Assembly: GCF_003626645.1 (NCBI RefSeq)
Contig: NZ_RBAM01000012.1
Coordinates: 62,001 to 126,000, forward strand
DNA: 64,000 bases
Origin: Streptomyces klenkii
Lineage (GTDB): Bacteria > Actinomycetota > Actinomycetes > Streptomycetales > Streptomycetaceae
Reading direction: 5' to 3'
A program made the position numbers and the translations under genes. Positions 40,213 to 49,381 of this stretch are shown piece by piece (position 1 is the stretch's first letter; the number at the start of each line of letters is the position of its first letter). The notes beneath the pieces were generated by a model. That model was not told where the DNA came from and did no database searches. It saw only the letters and a program-made list of their open reading frames with translations.

Positions 40213-41532
40213 GTGTACCTCGCGGACAGCCGCACCGCCCCGGGTGTCCCCGACACCGCCGGCCGGTCCCCCTCCCCCGGCCGGCGGGCCGCCGTCCCCG
40301 CGACGGTGCTCACCCTGGGCACCGTCAGCCTCGTCACCGACATCTCCTCGGAGATGGTCACCGCCGTCCTGCCGCTCTACCTGGTCGCCGAACTGGGCCT
40401 CTCGCCGCTCGGCTTCGGCCTTCTGGACGGCATCCACAACGGCGTCGGCGCGCTCGTCCGCCTCGCAGGCGGCAGGTTCGCCGACCGGGGCCCGGGCGGC
40501 CACAAGGCCGTGGCCGCGGCCGGCTACGGCCTCTCCGCCCTGTGCAAGCCGCTGCTGCTCTTCGCGCACGGCGTGCCCCTGATCGGCGCGGTACTCGCCG
40601 CCGACCGCACGGGCAAGGGCCTGCGCACCGCGCCGCGCGACGCCATGATCTCGCTGGCCTGCGACCCGACCACGCGGGGCCGGGCCTTCGGCGTGCACCG
40701 CGCGATGGACACCGCGGGCGCACTGATCGGGCCCCTGATCGCCTTCCTCGTCCTGCGGGCCGCGGCCGGCGGCTACGACGCCGTGTTCACCGTGAGCGGC
40801 TGCACGGCGGCCCTGGGGGTGCTCATCCTCCTGCTGTTCGTGCCCGGCCGCACGGCCTCCCCCGGGCATCACAGCGCGCCCGAGGGGCGGGCTCCGCTGC
40901 GCGCCGTGGCACGCCGCCCGGAGGTCCGCCGGCTGACCGCGTGCGCAGTGCTGCTGGGGCTGACCACCGTGAGCGACTCGTTCCTGTACCTCACCCTCCA
41001 GCGGCGCCTGGACCTGTCCGAGACGTGGTTCCCGCTGCTGCCACTGGGGACGGCCGGCGCCTTCCTGCTGCTGGCCGTACCGCTGGGCGCCGTCGCCGAC
41101 CGCTTCGGGCGGCGGCGGCTGTTCCTCTGCGGCCACCTCGCGCTCCTGGGGGCGTACGGCGTGCTCGCCGCCCCGCTCGGCGGCTCGCCCGCCCTGCTGT
41201 GCCTCGCCCTCGCGCTGCACGGGAGCTTCTACGCCGCGACGGACGGCGTGCTGGCGGCGGCTGCCGCCGACGCCGTACCCGAGGCCGTCCGCGGCAGCGG
41301 GCTCGCCGTCGTGCAGACCGGGCAGGCGGCGGCCCGCTTCGCCTGCTCGATCGCCTTCGGTGCGGCCTGGGCCGCGTGGGGCGACCGCACCGCCCTGGAG
41401 GCGGCCGCGGCCGGGCTGACCGTCTCCGCCGCCGCCAGTGCCCTGCTGCTGCGCCCTTCGGGGAGCCCGGAGAACGCGAGAAGCCCCCAGGACACGCAGA
41501 GCCCGAAGAGCGCGAAGGGTCCGGCCCTATGA
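40213..41532 (+). CDS. MFS transporter
   Basis: 439 residues, 12 predicted helices. Loop motifs are GGRFADRGPGGHK between helices 2 and 3 and GAVADRFGRRRLF in the second half. TDISSEMVTAVLPLYL opens the first helix, a start shared with a class of actinobacterial MFS permeases. TGKGLRTAPRDAMISLA in the first half is distinctive. The tail is a Ser/Pro/Asn-rich hydrophilic segment. The substrate is unknown; the operon with a secreted phosphoesterase suggests a product of its action. GTG 40213 is two bases after the previous stop, and its own stop overlaps the next ATG (ATGA). Confidence 0.86.
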   Translation: MYLADSRTAPGVPDTAGRSPSPGRRAAVPATVLTLGTVSLVTDISSEMVTAVLPLYLVAELGLSPLGFGLLDGIHNGVGALVRLAGGRFADRGPGGHKAVAAAGYGLSALCKPLLLFAHGVPLIGAVLAADRTGKGLRTAPRDAMISLACDPTTRGRAFGVHRAMDTAGALIGPLIAFLVLRAAAGGYDAVFTVSGCTAALGVLILLLFVPGRTASPGHHSAPEGRAPLRAVARRPEVRRLTACAVLLGLTTVSDSFLYLTLQRRLDLSETWFPLLPLGTAGAFLLLAVPLGAVADRFGRRRLFLCGHLALLGAYGVLAAPLGGSPALLCLALALHGSFYAATDGVLAAAAADAVPEAVRGSGLAVVQTGQAAARFACSIAFGAAWAAWGDRTALEAAAAGLTVSAAASALLLRPSGSPENARSPQDTQSPKSAKGPAL

Positions 41533-42545
41533 GCCGCAGAAGCCGCCTCCTGATCCTGCTCACGGCCGTCCTGGTCCTCGGCGGCGTCGCGCTGGCCGCC
41601 ACGCTGCACGCTGCCGGGCGGGCCGCCGAGAAGGACCGCGCGCGGCCGGGCGACCCCCGGGTCAGCTCCGGCGAGGTCGCCCTGGACGCGCCCGGCCGGA
41701 GCGTCTTCCGGAACATGGCCTGGGGGCCGCACCGCGACGAGATCGCCTCGGTGCCCGCCTCCGACCCCTCGGGCCCCCGCACCTCCTCCGGAGTGCGCTG
41801 CCTGCGCTTCCACACGGCGGGCGGGACGGGCATCTGCCTGCAGGCAGTGCACGGCGGGCTCCGGGACGGCTACCGGGCCGTCGTCCTGGACGCCCGGCTG
41901 CACGAGCTGCGCCACTACGATCTGGCCGGCATACCGACCCGGGCCCGGGTGTCCCCCGGCGGGCGTACCGTCGCCTGGACCGTTTTCGTCAGCGGCGACT
42001 CGTACGCGGGTACGAACTTCTCCACCCGCACCTCCGTCCTGGACCTGCGTACCTGGACGCTGGACCGCAATCTGGAGGACTACCGGTTCTTCCTGGACGG
42101 GCGGCTGCACAAGGCCGTGGACACCAACGTCTGGGGCGTCACGTTCGCCGACGACACGCACTTCTACGCGACCGTCGCCACGGGCGGGCGGACCCATCTC
42201 GTACGCGGCGACCGCACCGCACGGACGCTGCGCAGCGTGCACACCAACGTGGAGTGCCCGTCCCTCTCACCCGACGGGACGCGTATCGCTTACAAGAAGC
42301 GCGTGGAGGGCGCGCCCGAGGACGCGCCCTGGCGGTTGTACGTCCTGGATCTGCGCACGCAGCGCGAGACCCCGACGGCCGAGCGGCGCAGCATCGACGA
42401 CCAGGCCGTCTGGCGGGACGGCCGCACCCTCGTCTACGCGCTGCCCGGCGACTACGGATCGGATCTGTGGACCGTCCCGGCGGACGGTTCCGGCAGCCCG
42501 CGGCTCACCATGGCCGCGGCGCTGGCCCCGGCCTTCACCGGCTGA
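41529..42545 (+). CDS. TolB/WD40-like beta-propeller protein, membrane-anchored or secreted
   Basis: 338 residues. An N-terminal hydrophobic segment (about 6-28, LLILLTAVLVLGGVALAATL) acts as a signal or anchor. Repeats of the TolB type follow: ARVSPGGRTVAWTVFVSGD, CPSLSPDGTRIAYKKRV and DDQAVWRDGRTLVYAL ending in GSDLWTVPADGSG. Two cysteines in CLRFH...GICLQ may pair. It is the third gene of the phosphoesterase-MFS operon, coupled by ATGA. A binding or scaffold role outside the membrane is likely; no catalytic site is visible. Confidence 0.8.
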   Translation: MSRRSRLLILLTAVLVLGGVALAATLHAAGRAAEKDRARPGDPRVSSGEVALDAPGRSVFRNMAWGPHRDEIASVPASDPSGPRTSSGVRCLRFHTAGGTGICLQAVHGGLRDGYRAVVLDARLHELRHYDLAGIPTRARVSPGGRTVAWTVFVSGDSYAGTNFSTRTSVLDLRTWTLDRNLEDYRFFLDGRLHKAVDTNVWGVTFADDTHFYATVATGGRTHLVRGDRTARTLRSVHTNVECPSLSPDGTRIAYKKRVEGAPEDAPWRLYVLDLRTQRETPTAERRSIDDQAVWRDGRTLVYALPGDYGSDLWTVPADGSGSPRLTMAAALAPAFTG

Positions 42546-42600
42546 CTCCCGCGCCGCCCGGCCTCCGCGCGGGGCCGCTGCCCGCGGCATCGCGCGGCCG

Positions 42601-42783
42601 TCAGCGGCCGATCTCCTTGCGCGAGACCCTGCGCAGCCGTTTGCGCTGCGAGGGGTCCAGCAGCAGATACGCGCCCACCGGGACGCCGACCATCACCAGC
42701 AGCGCGGCCCAGAAGGGCAGCAGCCACAGCAGGATCACTCCGACGGCCACGCCTCCGGCGGCGACCTTGGCCCTGTTGCTCAT
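42601..42783 (-). CDS. Small membrane protein, 60 residues
   Basis: Short protein with two adjacent hydrophobic helices (about 8-24 and 26-42) and a basic tail RKRLRRVSRKEIGR. I do not recognise a family beyond small actinobacterial membrane proteins. AAGGAGG seven to ten bases before ATG 42783 strongly supports translation. It lies 67 bases downstream of the desaturase gene's upstream-side neighbour on the same strand: transcription runs from the desaturase (42851-43882) into it. A partner or modulator of the desaturase is possible but unproven. Confidence 0.72.
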   Translation of the reverse strand: MSNRAKVAAGGVAVGVILLWLLPFWAALLVMVGVPVGAYLLLDPSQRKRLRRVSRKEIGR

Positions 42784-42850
42784 TTCCCTGCCTCCTTCGC
42801 GACGGCTGCCGCTCTGTCCGTGAGAACGCCCGGCGGCTGCGCCCGGTTCC

Positions 42851-43882
42851 TCAACCGGTCCGCAGCGGGGCGCCCACGTCGTGCATGTGGTGCAGTGCCT
42901 GGCGGTACGAGTCGACGATTCCAGTCTCCGTGTACGGCAGCCCCGACGCGCGGCAGTGCGCGCGGACCAGCGGCCGGGCGAGGCGCAGGTGGGGGCGCGG
43001 CATGTTCGGGAAGAGGTGGTGCTCGATCTGGTAGTTCAGGCCGCCCATGAGCCAGTCCGTGACGGTCCCGCCGCGCACGTTGCGCGAGGTGAGGACCTGC
43101 CGCTGGAGGTGGCCCCAGCGCTCACCGTCCGGGTCGGGCATCTCCATGCCCTTGTGGTTGGGGGCGAAGACCATGCCGAGGTGGAGGCCGAAGAGCGCGT
43201 GGTGGACGAGGGCGAAGACGACGGCCTTGCCGGGGGACATCGAGGACAGCAGCAGAGTGGCGTAGCCGGTGACGTGGAGGGCGAGGAGTGCCGCTTCGGT
43301 CCGCCGCTCTCCCGCGCTCTGCCGCTTGAGGTCGCGCACGCTGGAGACCTTCAGGGCGATGCCTTCGAGCAGGAGCATGGGGAAGAAGAGGCGGGCCTGG
43401 TTGCGGGTGAGCCACCGGGAGAAGCCCTGGCGCTGCGCGGCCTGCCGCTGTGTCCACACGAGCGCGCCGACACCGACGTCGGGGTCCTTGTCGACGTGGT
43501 TGGGGTTGGCGTGGTGGCGGTTGTGCTTGTCGTTCCACCACGCGTAGCTCATGCCCAGCAGGAGGTCGGCGTGGAGCAGGCCGAGCAGCCGGCCCATGCG
43601 CCGGGTGACGGTTATCTGGGCGTGTCCGCTGTCGTGCCCGACGAAGGCGGTGCGGGCCCAGAACAGGGCGGCGGGGACGGCCAGCAGGACCGTCCACCAG
43701 GAGTCGCCGAGGAGCACGATCCCGGTTGCCGTGGCGGCGAGCGCCAGGAGGTTCACCGCGATGCTGCGCGCGTACCAGCCCGTGCGGCGTTCGAGGAGGC
43801 CCTGGTCCCGGACCTGGCGGAGGAGCGGGGCGAAGTCACTGCCCGCGGCGGGTTTCGCGAGCAGTGTGGCGGCCTGGGGCAT
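42851..43882 (-). CDS. Membrane fatty acid desaturase (acyl-CoA/acyl-lipid type)
   Basis: 343 residues. The three histidine boxes binding the di-iron centre are present: GHDSGH near residue 83, HNRHH in NDKHNRHHANPNH near residue 121, and QIEHHLFP near residue 290. Hydrophobic helices lie between boxes 1-2 and 2-3 in the usual order. It introduces a double bond into a membrane fatty acid, relevant to cold adaptation; electrons come from a ferredoxin or a flavin reductase. ATG 43882 is preceded by GGAG. The frame continues upstream without homology. It is divergent from the SNF2 helicase. Confidence 0.92.
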   Translation of the reverse strand: MPQAATLLAKPAAGSDFAPLLRQVRDQGLLERRTGWYARSIAVNLLALAATATGIVLLGDSWWTVLLAVPAALFWARTAFVGHDSGHAQITVTRRMGRLLGLLHADLLLGMSYAWWNDKHNRHHANPNHVDKDPDVGVGALVWTQRQAAQRQGFSRWLTRNQARLFFPMLLLEGIALKVSSVRDLKRQSAGERRTEAALLALHVTGYATLLLSSMSPGKAVVFALVHHALFGLHLGMVFAPNHKGMEMPDPDGERWGHLQRQVLTSRNVRGGTVTDWLMGGLNYQIEHHLFPNMPRPHLRLARPLVRAHCRASGLPYTETGIVDSYRQALHHMHDVGAPLRTG

Positions 43883-44102
43883 GAAGGTCTCCGGACGGTC
43901 GGAAAGCTGGGCTGACCTCACAGAACGTACGGACAGGACCCGGTGGGGGGCCATGGCGTCACCACCCGGCTCCTGCTGGGGCAAACCCCCCGCCGGGCAC
44001 AGGGGTTTGGGTACACCCCGGCTCCGGAGGTGTGGTCCGGCTCACGCCGTGGATGCCTTCGCCGGGAGCGCGCTTCCTGTACCCTCGGCCGCTCCGGACC
44101 CC

Positions 44103-44118
44103 GACTAGTCAAATTTGA
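44103..44118. promoter_or_regulatory. Overlapping palindromes GACTAGTC and TCAAATTTGA before the SNF2 gene
   Basis: Two perfect palindromes share two bases: GACTAGTC at 44103-44110 and TCAAATTTGA at 44109-44118. They form an AT-rich island directly against the ATG at 44122. They could form an operator or a promoter core; no matching regulator is adjacent. Confidence 0.35.
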
Positions 44119-44121
44119 GGA

Positions 44122-47025
44122 ATGCGCAGCGCTGTGACACCGCCCTCTGCCGCAACACCCTCCGAGATCTCCCGGCTCGCCCACTGCTCAGCGGTCTTCC
44201 TCCCCGGTGACCCCGCGCGCACCGGGCGGGTCGCCTTCTGGCTCCCGGACAGCGAACCCCCCGCCTCCCCGGGCGGCGTCGAGGACCTGGCCATCGCCGT
44301 CGCGGACGGCACCGGCGTCACGACGACGACCGTGCGGGCGGCCGTCCTGCCCGTGCGTGACGCCGTGCCCGTCCTCACTCGCGCCCGGGCCGCGCGGGCC
44401 GACGAGGCGGCCGCCTTCTGGGGCGCCGCCGCCGTTCTCGCCCTGCAACTGGCCGCGCGCGGGCGCCTGCTGCCCGGGCTGTCGGCCACCGACCACGACG
44501 CGTGGCGCGTCGGCCCGCTCACCGCCGACGACCTGCGCCGGGTGCGCGATCTGGCAGCCGCCATGCCGCCCGCGGCGCGCGCCGTACCGCTCCCGGGCAC
44601 CGGCCCCCTGCTGCTCCCCGAGCCGGAGCAGCTCGTACGCGCCTTCCTGGACGCGGTCGCCGACGGGCTGCCGCGCTCCCCCGCCGCGGCCCTCGCCGCC
44701 GGCGGGCCCGCCTTCGCCGCCCCCGAACCGCGCCGCCTGCCCGAACCGCGCCGCCTGCCCGAGCAGCGCGCCTGGGCGGAGGGCGTCGCCGCCGGGCACG
44801 ACGCGGGCGTGCGGCTCTCGCTGCGCATCGAGGCCCTGGGCACCCTCGACGGCGAGGGAAACACAGCCCCGCGCTTCCGGGCCGTCCCGCAGCTCCACAG
44901 CCTCTCCGACCCGGCCCTCGTGGCCGACGCCGCCGCGGTGTGGTCCGGGGAGCCGCCGGCAGGCGCGGCGCTGGGCCGGGACGCGCGGATGAAGGCGCTG
45001 CTCGCGCTGCGCCGGGCCGCCCACGCCTGGCCCGCGCTCGCGCCGCTGCTCTCCGCCGCGGTCCCCGACGCCGTCGACCTCGCCGACGAGGAGGTCGGGG
45101 AGCTGCTGGGCGCCGCCTCCGCGGCGCTGGACGCGGCCGGGGTCGAGGTGCACTGGCCGAAGGAGCTCGTCCGCACGTTCACCGCACGGGCTGTCGTCGG
45201 CCCTCCGGACGACGACGACCCCGGACCGGGCCACGAGCGTTCGGGCCTGCCGTCCCTGCTCTCGGCCGACGCCCTGCTCACCTTCCGCTGGCGCTTCGCC
45301 GTCGGCGGCCTGGAGCTGACCCAGGACGAACTGGACCGGCTCGCGGAGGCCGGCCGGCCCGCCGTGCGGCTGCGCGACCAGTGGGTGCTCGTCGACCCCG
45401 AAGCGGTGCGCCGCGCCCGCGGCAGGCAGGACCGCAAGCTCACGCCGGTCGAAGCGCTGGGCGCCGCCCTGACAGGCAGGGCGCACACCGACGACGGCGA
45501 CGAGGACGGCCCTCAGGTCGACGTCCGGCCCACCGGCTGGCTGGCGGCGCTCCGCGACCGCATCGCCGACCCGGAGCACGGCCGCGATCCCGTTCCCCCG
45601 CCCGCCGCACTGGCCGCCACCCTGCGCGACTACCAGCTGCGCGGCCTGGACTGGCTGCACCGGATGACCTCGCTCGGGCTGGGCGGCTGCCTCGCCGACG
45701 ACATGGGGCTCGGCAAGACCGTCACCCTCATCGCCCTCCACCTGCACCGCCAGACGCTGCCCGACGCGGCCGGCCCCACGCTGGTCGTCTGCCCCGCGTC
45801 CCTGATGGGCAACTGGCAGCGGGAGGTCGAGCGGTTCGCGCCCGGCACGCCCGTACGCCGTTTCCACGGCGCGTCGCGGTCCCTGGATGGACTGGCCGAC
45901 GGGGAGTTCGTGCTCACCACGTACGGCACGATGCGGCTCGACGCGCGGCAGCTGGCCGGCCCGTCCTGGGGCCTGGTCGTCGCGGACGAGGCCCAGCACG
46001 TCAAGAACCCGTACTCCGAGACCGCGAAGCAGCTGCGCACGATCGGCGCGAAGGCGCGCGTGGCGCTCTCCGGCACGCCGGTGGAGAACAACCTCTCCGA
46101 GCTGTGGGCGATCCTCGACTGGACGACCCCCGGGCTGCTCGGTCCGCTGAGCCGGTTCCGCAAGCGCTACGCCCAGGCCGTCGAGGGCGGTGCGGACCCG
46201 GCCGCCGCCGAGCGCCTCGCGGCCCTGGTGCGCCCGTTCCTGCTGCGCCGCCGCAAGTCCGACCCCGGCATCGCGCCGGAGCTGCCGCCGAAGACGGAGA
46301 CGGACCGCGCCGTGGCGCTCACCAAGGAGCAGGCCGGCCTGTACGAGGCCGTGGTGCGGGAGATGCTCGCCGAGGTCGAGGGGGCGGACGGCTTCGAGCG
46401 GCGCGGCCTGATCGTCAAGCTGCTGACCGGCCTGAAGCAGATCTGCAACCACCCGGCGCAGTTCCTCAAGGAGAAGTCCCCGCGGATCGCCGGGCGCTCG
46501 GGCAAGGTCGAGCTCCTGGACGAGCTGCTGGACACGATCCTCGCCGAGGGGGCGAGCGTGCTGGTCTTCACGCAGTACGTGGCGACCGCCCGTCTCCTGG
46601 AGCAGCACCTGGGGGCGCGTGGCGTCCGCACGCAGCTGCTGCACGGCGGCACGCCCGTCCCGCGGCGCGAGGAGATGGTGCGCCGTTTCCAGGACGGCGA
46701 GGTGCCCGTCTTCCTGCTGTCCCTGAAGGCCGCGGGCACGGGCCTCAACCTCACCCGGGCGGAGCACGTCGTGCACTTCGACCGGTGGTGGAACCCGGCG
46801 GTCGAAGCGCAGGCGACCGACCGCGCGTACCGGATCGGCCAGACGCAGCCGGTGCAGGTCCACCGGTTCGTCACCGAGGGCACGGTCGAGGACCGCATCG
46901 CCGAGATGCTCGTCCGCAAGCAGGCGCTTGCGGACGCCGTCCTGGGCAGCGCCGAGGCGGCCGTGACCGAACTGACCGACGCCGAACTGGCGGATCTCGT
47001 CGCACTGAGGGGGAACGGGCGTTGA
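44122..47025 (+). CDS. SNF2-family DEAD/DEAH-box helicase with SNF2-associated N-domain
   Basis: 967 residues. The N-terminal half (about 1-480) is the bacterial SNF2-associated region, containing a proline/alanine-rich repeat (RRLPEPRRLPEQR). The motor starts DYQLRGLDWLHRMTSLGLGG, with Walker A in DDMGLGKT near residue 528 and motif II DEAQ near residue 621. The C-terminal half has RRRKSDPGIAPELPPKTE, then VFTQYVATARLLEQHL and DRAYRIGQTQPVQVHRF. It is an ATP-driven DNA translocase. ATG 44122 abuts GAGGA; GTG 44134 is an alternative. Coupled by TTGA to the SWIM gene. Confidence 0.92.
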   Translation: MRSAVTPPSAATPSEISRLAHCSAVFLPGDPARTGRVAFWLPDSEPPASPGGVEDLAIAVADGTGVTTTTVRAAVLPVRDAVPVLTRARAARADEAAAFWGAAAVLALQLAARGRLLPGLSATDHDAWRVGPLTADDLRRVRDLAAAMPPAARAVPLPGTGPLLLPEPEQLVRAFLDAVADGLPRSPAAALAAGGPAFAAPEPRRLPEPRRLPEQRAWAEGVAAGHDAGVRLSLRIEALGTLDGEGNTAPRFRAVPQLHSLSDPALVADAAAVWSGEPPAGAALGRDARMKALLALRRAAHAWPALAPLLSAAVPDAVDLADEEVGELLGAASAALDAAGVEVHWPKELVRTFTARAVVGPPDDDDPGPGHERSGLPSLLSADALLTFRWRFAVGGLELTQDELDRLAEAGRPAVRLRDQWVLVDPEAVRRARGRQDRKLTPVEALGAALTGRAHTDDGDEDGPQVDVRPTGWLAALRDRIADPEHGRDPVPPPAALAATLRDYQLRGLDWLHRMTSLGLGGCLADDMGLGKTVTLIALHLHRQTLPDAAGPTLVVCPASLMGNWQREVERFAPGTPVRRFHGASRSLDGLADGEFVLTTYGTMRLDARQLAGPSWGLVVADEAQHVKNPYSETAKQLRTIGAKARVALSGTPVENNLSELWAILDWTTPGLLGPLSRFRKRYAQAVEGGADPAAAERLAALVRPFLLRRRKSDPGIAPELPPKTETDRAVALTKEQAGLYEAVVREMLAEVEGADGFERRGLIVKLLTGLKQICNHPAQFLKEKSPRIAGRSGKVELLDELLDTILAEGASVLVFTQYVATARLLEQHLGARGVRTQLLHGGTPVPRREEMVRRFQDGEVPVFLLSLKAAGTGLNLTRAEHVVHFDRWWNPAVEAQATDRAYRIGQTQPVQVHRFVTEGTVEDRIAEMLVRKQALADAVLGSAEAAVTELTDAELADLVALRGNGR

Positions 47026-48305
47026 CCGGACAGGAAGTGACCGGCCGGGCGGAGCGCACCTACGAGGCGCTGCCGCCGGAGGGCGGGCAGGGCTCCGCAC
47101 GGACCTGGTGGGGCCGGGCGTGGCTCAAGGCGCTGGAGGACACGGCGCTGGACGGCAAGCAGGTGAAGGCGGGGCGCAGGCACGCGCGCGCGGGCGCGGT
47201 GGGCGCGGTTGCGGTGCGGCCGGGCCGCATCACGGCCGTCGTACGGGACCTGGACGGCACTCCGTACCGCGCCGACGTGGTGGTGCAGGAGTTCGGCGCG
47301 GCCGACTGGGAGCGGCTCCTGGAGCTGGTGGCGGGTCAGGCCGGGTACATCGCGGCGCTGCTCGACCGCGACATACCGCCGCACCTGGCCGAGGACATGC
47401 TGGCGGTGGGGGTCGAACTGCTGCCGGGCATCGGGGACCTGGAGCCGGAGTGCTCGTGCGAGGCCTGGGACCACTGCGCGCACACGGCGGCGCTGTGCCA
47501 TCAGATGGCGCGGCTGCTCGACCGGGACCCGTTCGCGCTGCTGCTGATGCGCGGGCGCGGGGAGCGCGAGCTGCTGGACGAGTTGCAGGAGCGCAACGCC
47601 GCGTCCGGGCCGGACCGGGCGCCGGGGCGCGGCTCCGGCCCGCGTTCCGGAGTGCCGGCCGCGGAGGTGTTCGCCGCGGCCTCCTCCGTGTGCCCGCTGC
47701 CCGAGCCGCCTCCCGCGGTGGAGGCGCCGGGCCGTTCGCCGGTGCTCGACGGAGATGCGGCACCCGCCCCCGGGCTGGACGCGGGGGCGCTGGAGTTCCT
47801 GGTGGCTGCCGCGGCGGCACAGGCCCGGCAGCTGCTGGCCGAGGCGCTGGCCCCGGGGCACGAGCGCGCTCCGGTCGCACGGGAGCTCACGCTGCGGGAG
47901 GACGCCGTACGGCTCGCTGCGGCCGGCCCGGACGAGCGGATCGCCGTACGGCTCGCTGCGGGCTGCGGCCGGGAGCGGTCCGGGCTCGACCGGGCGGTAC
48001 GGGCGTGGCAGCACGGCGGGCCCGCCTCGCTCGCCGTCCTGGAGGAGGAGTGGATCCCCGAGCCGGAGGCGCTCGCACGCGCCCGCGCCCGGCTGGCGGC
48101 CGCGTGGGCGGAGGAAGAGGCCCCGCAGCTGCGGGCCGTGCGCAACCGCTGGACCGTGGTGGGCGCGGGCGCGCAGTTGCGCTACGACAGGGACGGCCGC
48201 TGGTGGCCGTACCGGAAGGAGGGCGGCCGCTGGGAGCCCGCGGGGCCCTGCGAAAGCGATCCGGCGGCCGCGCTCGCGGGGCTCTTGACGGACGCATCCG
48301 CCTGA
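47022..48305 (+). CDS. SWIM zinc-finger protein
   Basis: 427 residues. The SWIM motif CxCx(n)CxH is present as CSCEAWDHCAH near residue 144. The N-terminal part begins ARTWWGRAWLKALEDTALDG, typical of the family partnered with bacterial SNF2 helicases. The C-terminal half is helical, Ala/Arg-rich, with the closing segment RWTVVGAGAQLRYDRDGRWWPY. The start is TTG 47022 in a TTGA overlap with the helicase stop, preceded by GAGGGGG. The pair probably acts together on DNA or chromatin-like substrates; the exact process is unknown. Confidence 0.88.
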   Translation: MTGQEVTGRAERTYEALPPEGGQGSARTWWGRAWLKALEDTALDGKQVKAGRRHARAGAVGAVAVRPGRITAVVRDLDGTPYRADVVVQEFGAADWERLLELVAGQAGYIAALLDRDIPPHLAEDMLAVGVELLPGIGDLEPECSCEAWDHCAHTAALCHQMARLLDRDPFALLLMRGRGERELLDELQERNAASGPDRAPGRGSGPRSGVPAAEVFAAASSVCPLPEPPPAVEAPGRSPVLDGDAAPAPGLDAGALEFLVAAAAAQARQLLAEALAPGHERAPVARELTLREDAVRLAAAGPDERIAVRLAAGCGRERSGLDRAVRAWQHGGPASLAVLEEEWIPEPEALARARARLAAAWAEEEAPQLRAVRNRWTVVGAGAQLRYDRDGRWWPYRKEGGRWEPAGPCESDPAAALAGLLTDASA

Positions 48306-48425
48306 CGGACACACCCACCTGATGACACATCACCCCCCACCGGTCGGCAATTCGAAGGCGAAGAGGAATAAAAAGGAACCTTTCACAGGTAACCCCGAGG
48401 ATTTAGCCCATCAGTGACAGATTAT

Positions 48426-48447
48426 GGTGATCTACAGTTCAATCACC
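48426..48447. promoter_or_regulatory. Inverted repeat GGTGAT-N10-ATCACC upstream of the YceI gene
   Basis: Two 6-base arms with a 10-base spacer lie in an AT-richer stretch (48360-48450) between the SWIM and YceI genes. The 168-base gap holds no gene. It may be an operator or part of a long leader ending at ATG 48474. Confidence 0.35.
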
Positions 48448-48473
48448 TTCTGGTCACAGAAAGGCCCTTTGGG

Positions 48474-49355
48474 ATGGCTTTCGCCCTGCTCCGCCGGTTC
48501 ACGCGTTTCTCCCGCCCGGAGACCACGCCGATTCCGCTCGGAGCGGGGGCCCTCGACTGCGCCGTGGTGGACACGGCGCAGTCACCGCTGCACAGAGCCG
48601 AAGTCTCCGTGCGGGACACCGCCGGGCAGGAAGTGGTGCACGGGCAGACCGACCCGAACGGCCGGTTCGCGACGACCGTCGCGCCCGGCGCGTACAGCCT
48701 CGCGCTGTCGGCCGACGGGTTCCGGCCCGTCCTGAGCACCGTCACCTGTACGGAGGGCCTCAGCACTTCCCTCGGCACCATCGCGATGGAGACGGCCCCG
48801 GCGCCCGCCATGCCCGCGCCGGGCGCCTGGCGCATCGACCCGGACCACACGGCGGTGCGTTTCATCGCCCGGCACATCGGGCTCGCCGAGGTGCACGGGC
48901 GCTTCAACCGCTTCGAGGGCACCCTGTGGATCGCCGAGGACATCCAGCACTCCCACCTCGACGTCGTGATCGACACGGCCAGCATCGACACGGGGGTCGC
49001 GCAGCGCGACGAGCACCTGCGCTCGGCGGAGTTCCTGGACGTCGCCCACTACCCGTACATGCAGTTCACCAGTGAGCGCTTCGTCCACCGCGGCGGCTCG
49101 CGGTGGACCGTGCAGGGCGTGCTCAACCTGCACGGCGTCAGCCGGAACATCGCGCTCGACACCCGCTACCTGGGGATCGGCACCGGCATCATGGGCGAGA
49201 CCCGCACGGCCTGCTCGGCCTCGACCGAATTGCACCGCGAGGACTTCACCCTGGACTGGCGCTCCATGCTCCGGCGCGGCATCGCCATGATCGGCGCCAC
49301 CATCAGGATCGAGCTCGACATCCAGGCCGTTCCGCAGCAGGTTCCCGCCGCCTGA
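48474..49355 (+). CDS. YceI-family protein with N-terminal carboxypeptidase-regulatory-like domain
   Basis: 293 residues, two domains. Residues about 25-105 form a carboxypeptidase-regulatory-like beta sandwich (AVVDTAQSPLHRAEVSVRDTAG, then PNGRFATTVAPGAYSLALSADGF). Residues about 115-290 are the YceI lipocalin-like barrel: WRIDPDHTAVRFIARHIGLAEVHGRF, then IDTGVAQRDEHLRSAEFLD and LNLHGVSRNIALDTRY. YceI barrels bind long isoprenoids or polyprenyl chains in crystal structures. No signal peptide is visible. ATG 48474 is preferred over GTG 48414; an AAAGG lies at moderate distance. The isoprenoid link is of interest near encapsulin genes but unproven. Confidence 0.86.
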   Translation: MAFALLRRFTRFSRPETTPIPLGAGALDCAVVDTAQSPLHRAEVSVRDTAGQEVVHGQTDPNGRFATTVAPGAYSLALSADGFRPVLSTVTCTEGLSTSLGTIAMETAPAPAMPAPGAWRIDPDHTAVRFIARHIGLAEVHGRFNRFEGTLWIAEDIQHSHLDVVIDTASIDTGVAQRDEHLRSAEFLDVAHYPYMQFTSERFVHRGGSRWTVQGVLNLHGVSRNIALDTRYLGIGTGIMGETRTACSASTELHREDFTLDWRSMLRRGIAMIGATIRIELDIQAVPQQVPAA

Positions 49356-49381
49356 CGGCCCGTGCGCAGCCGGCGTGGCGG

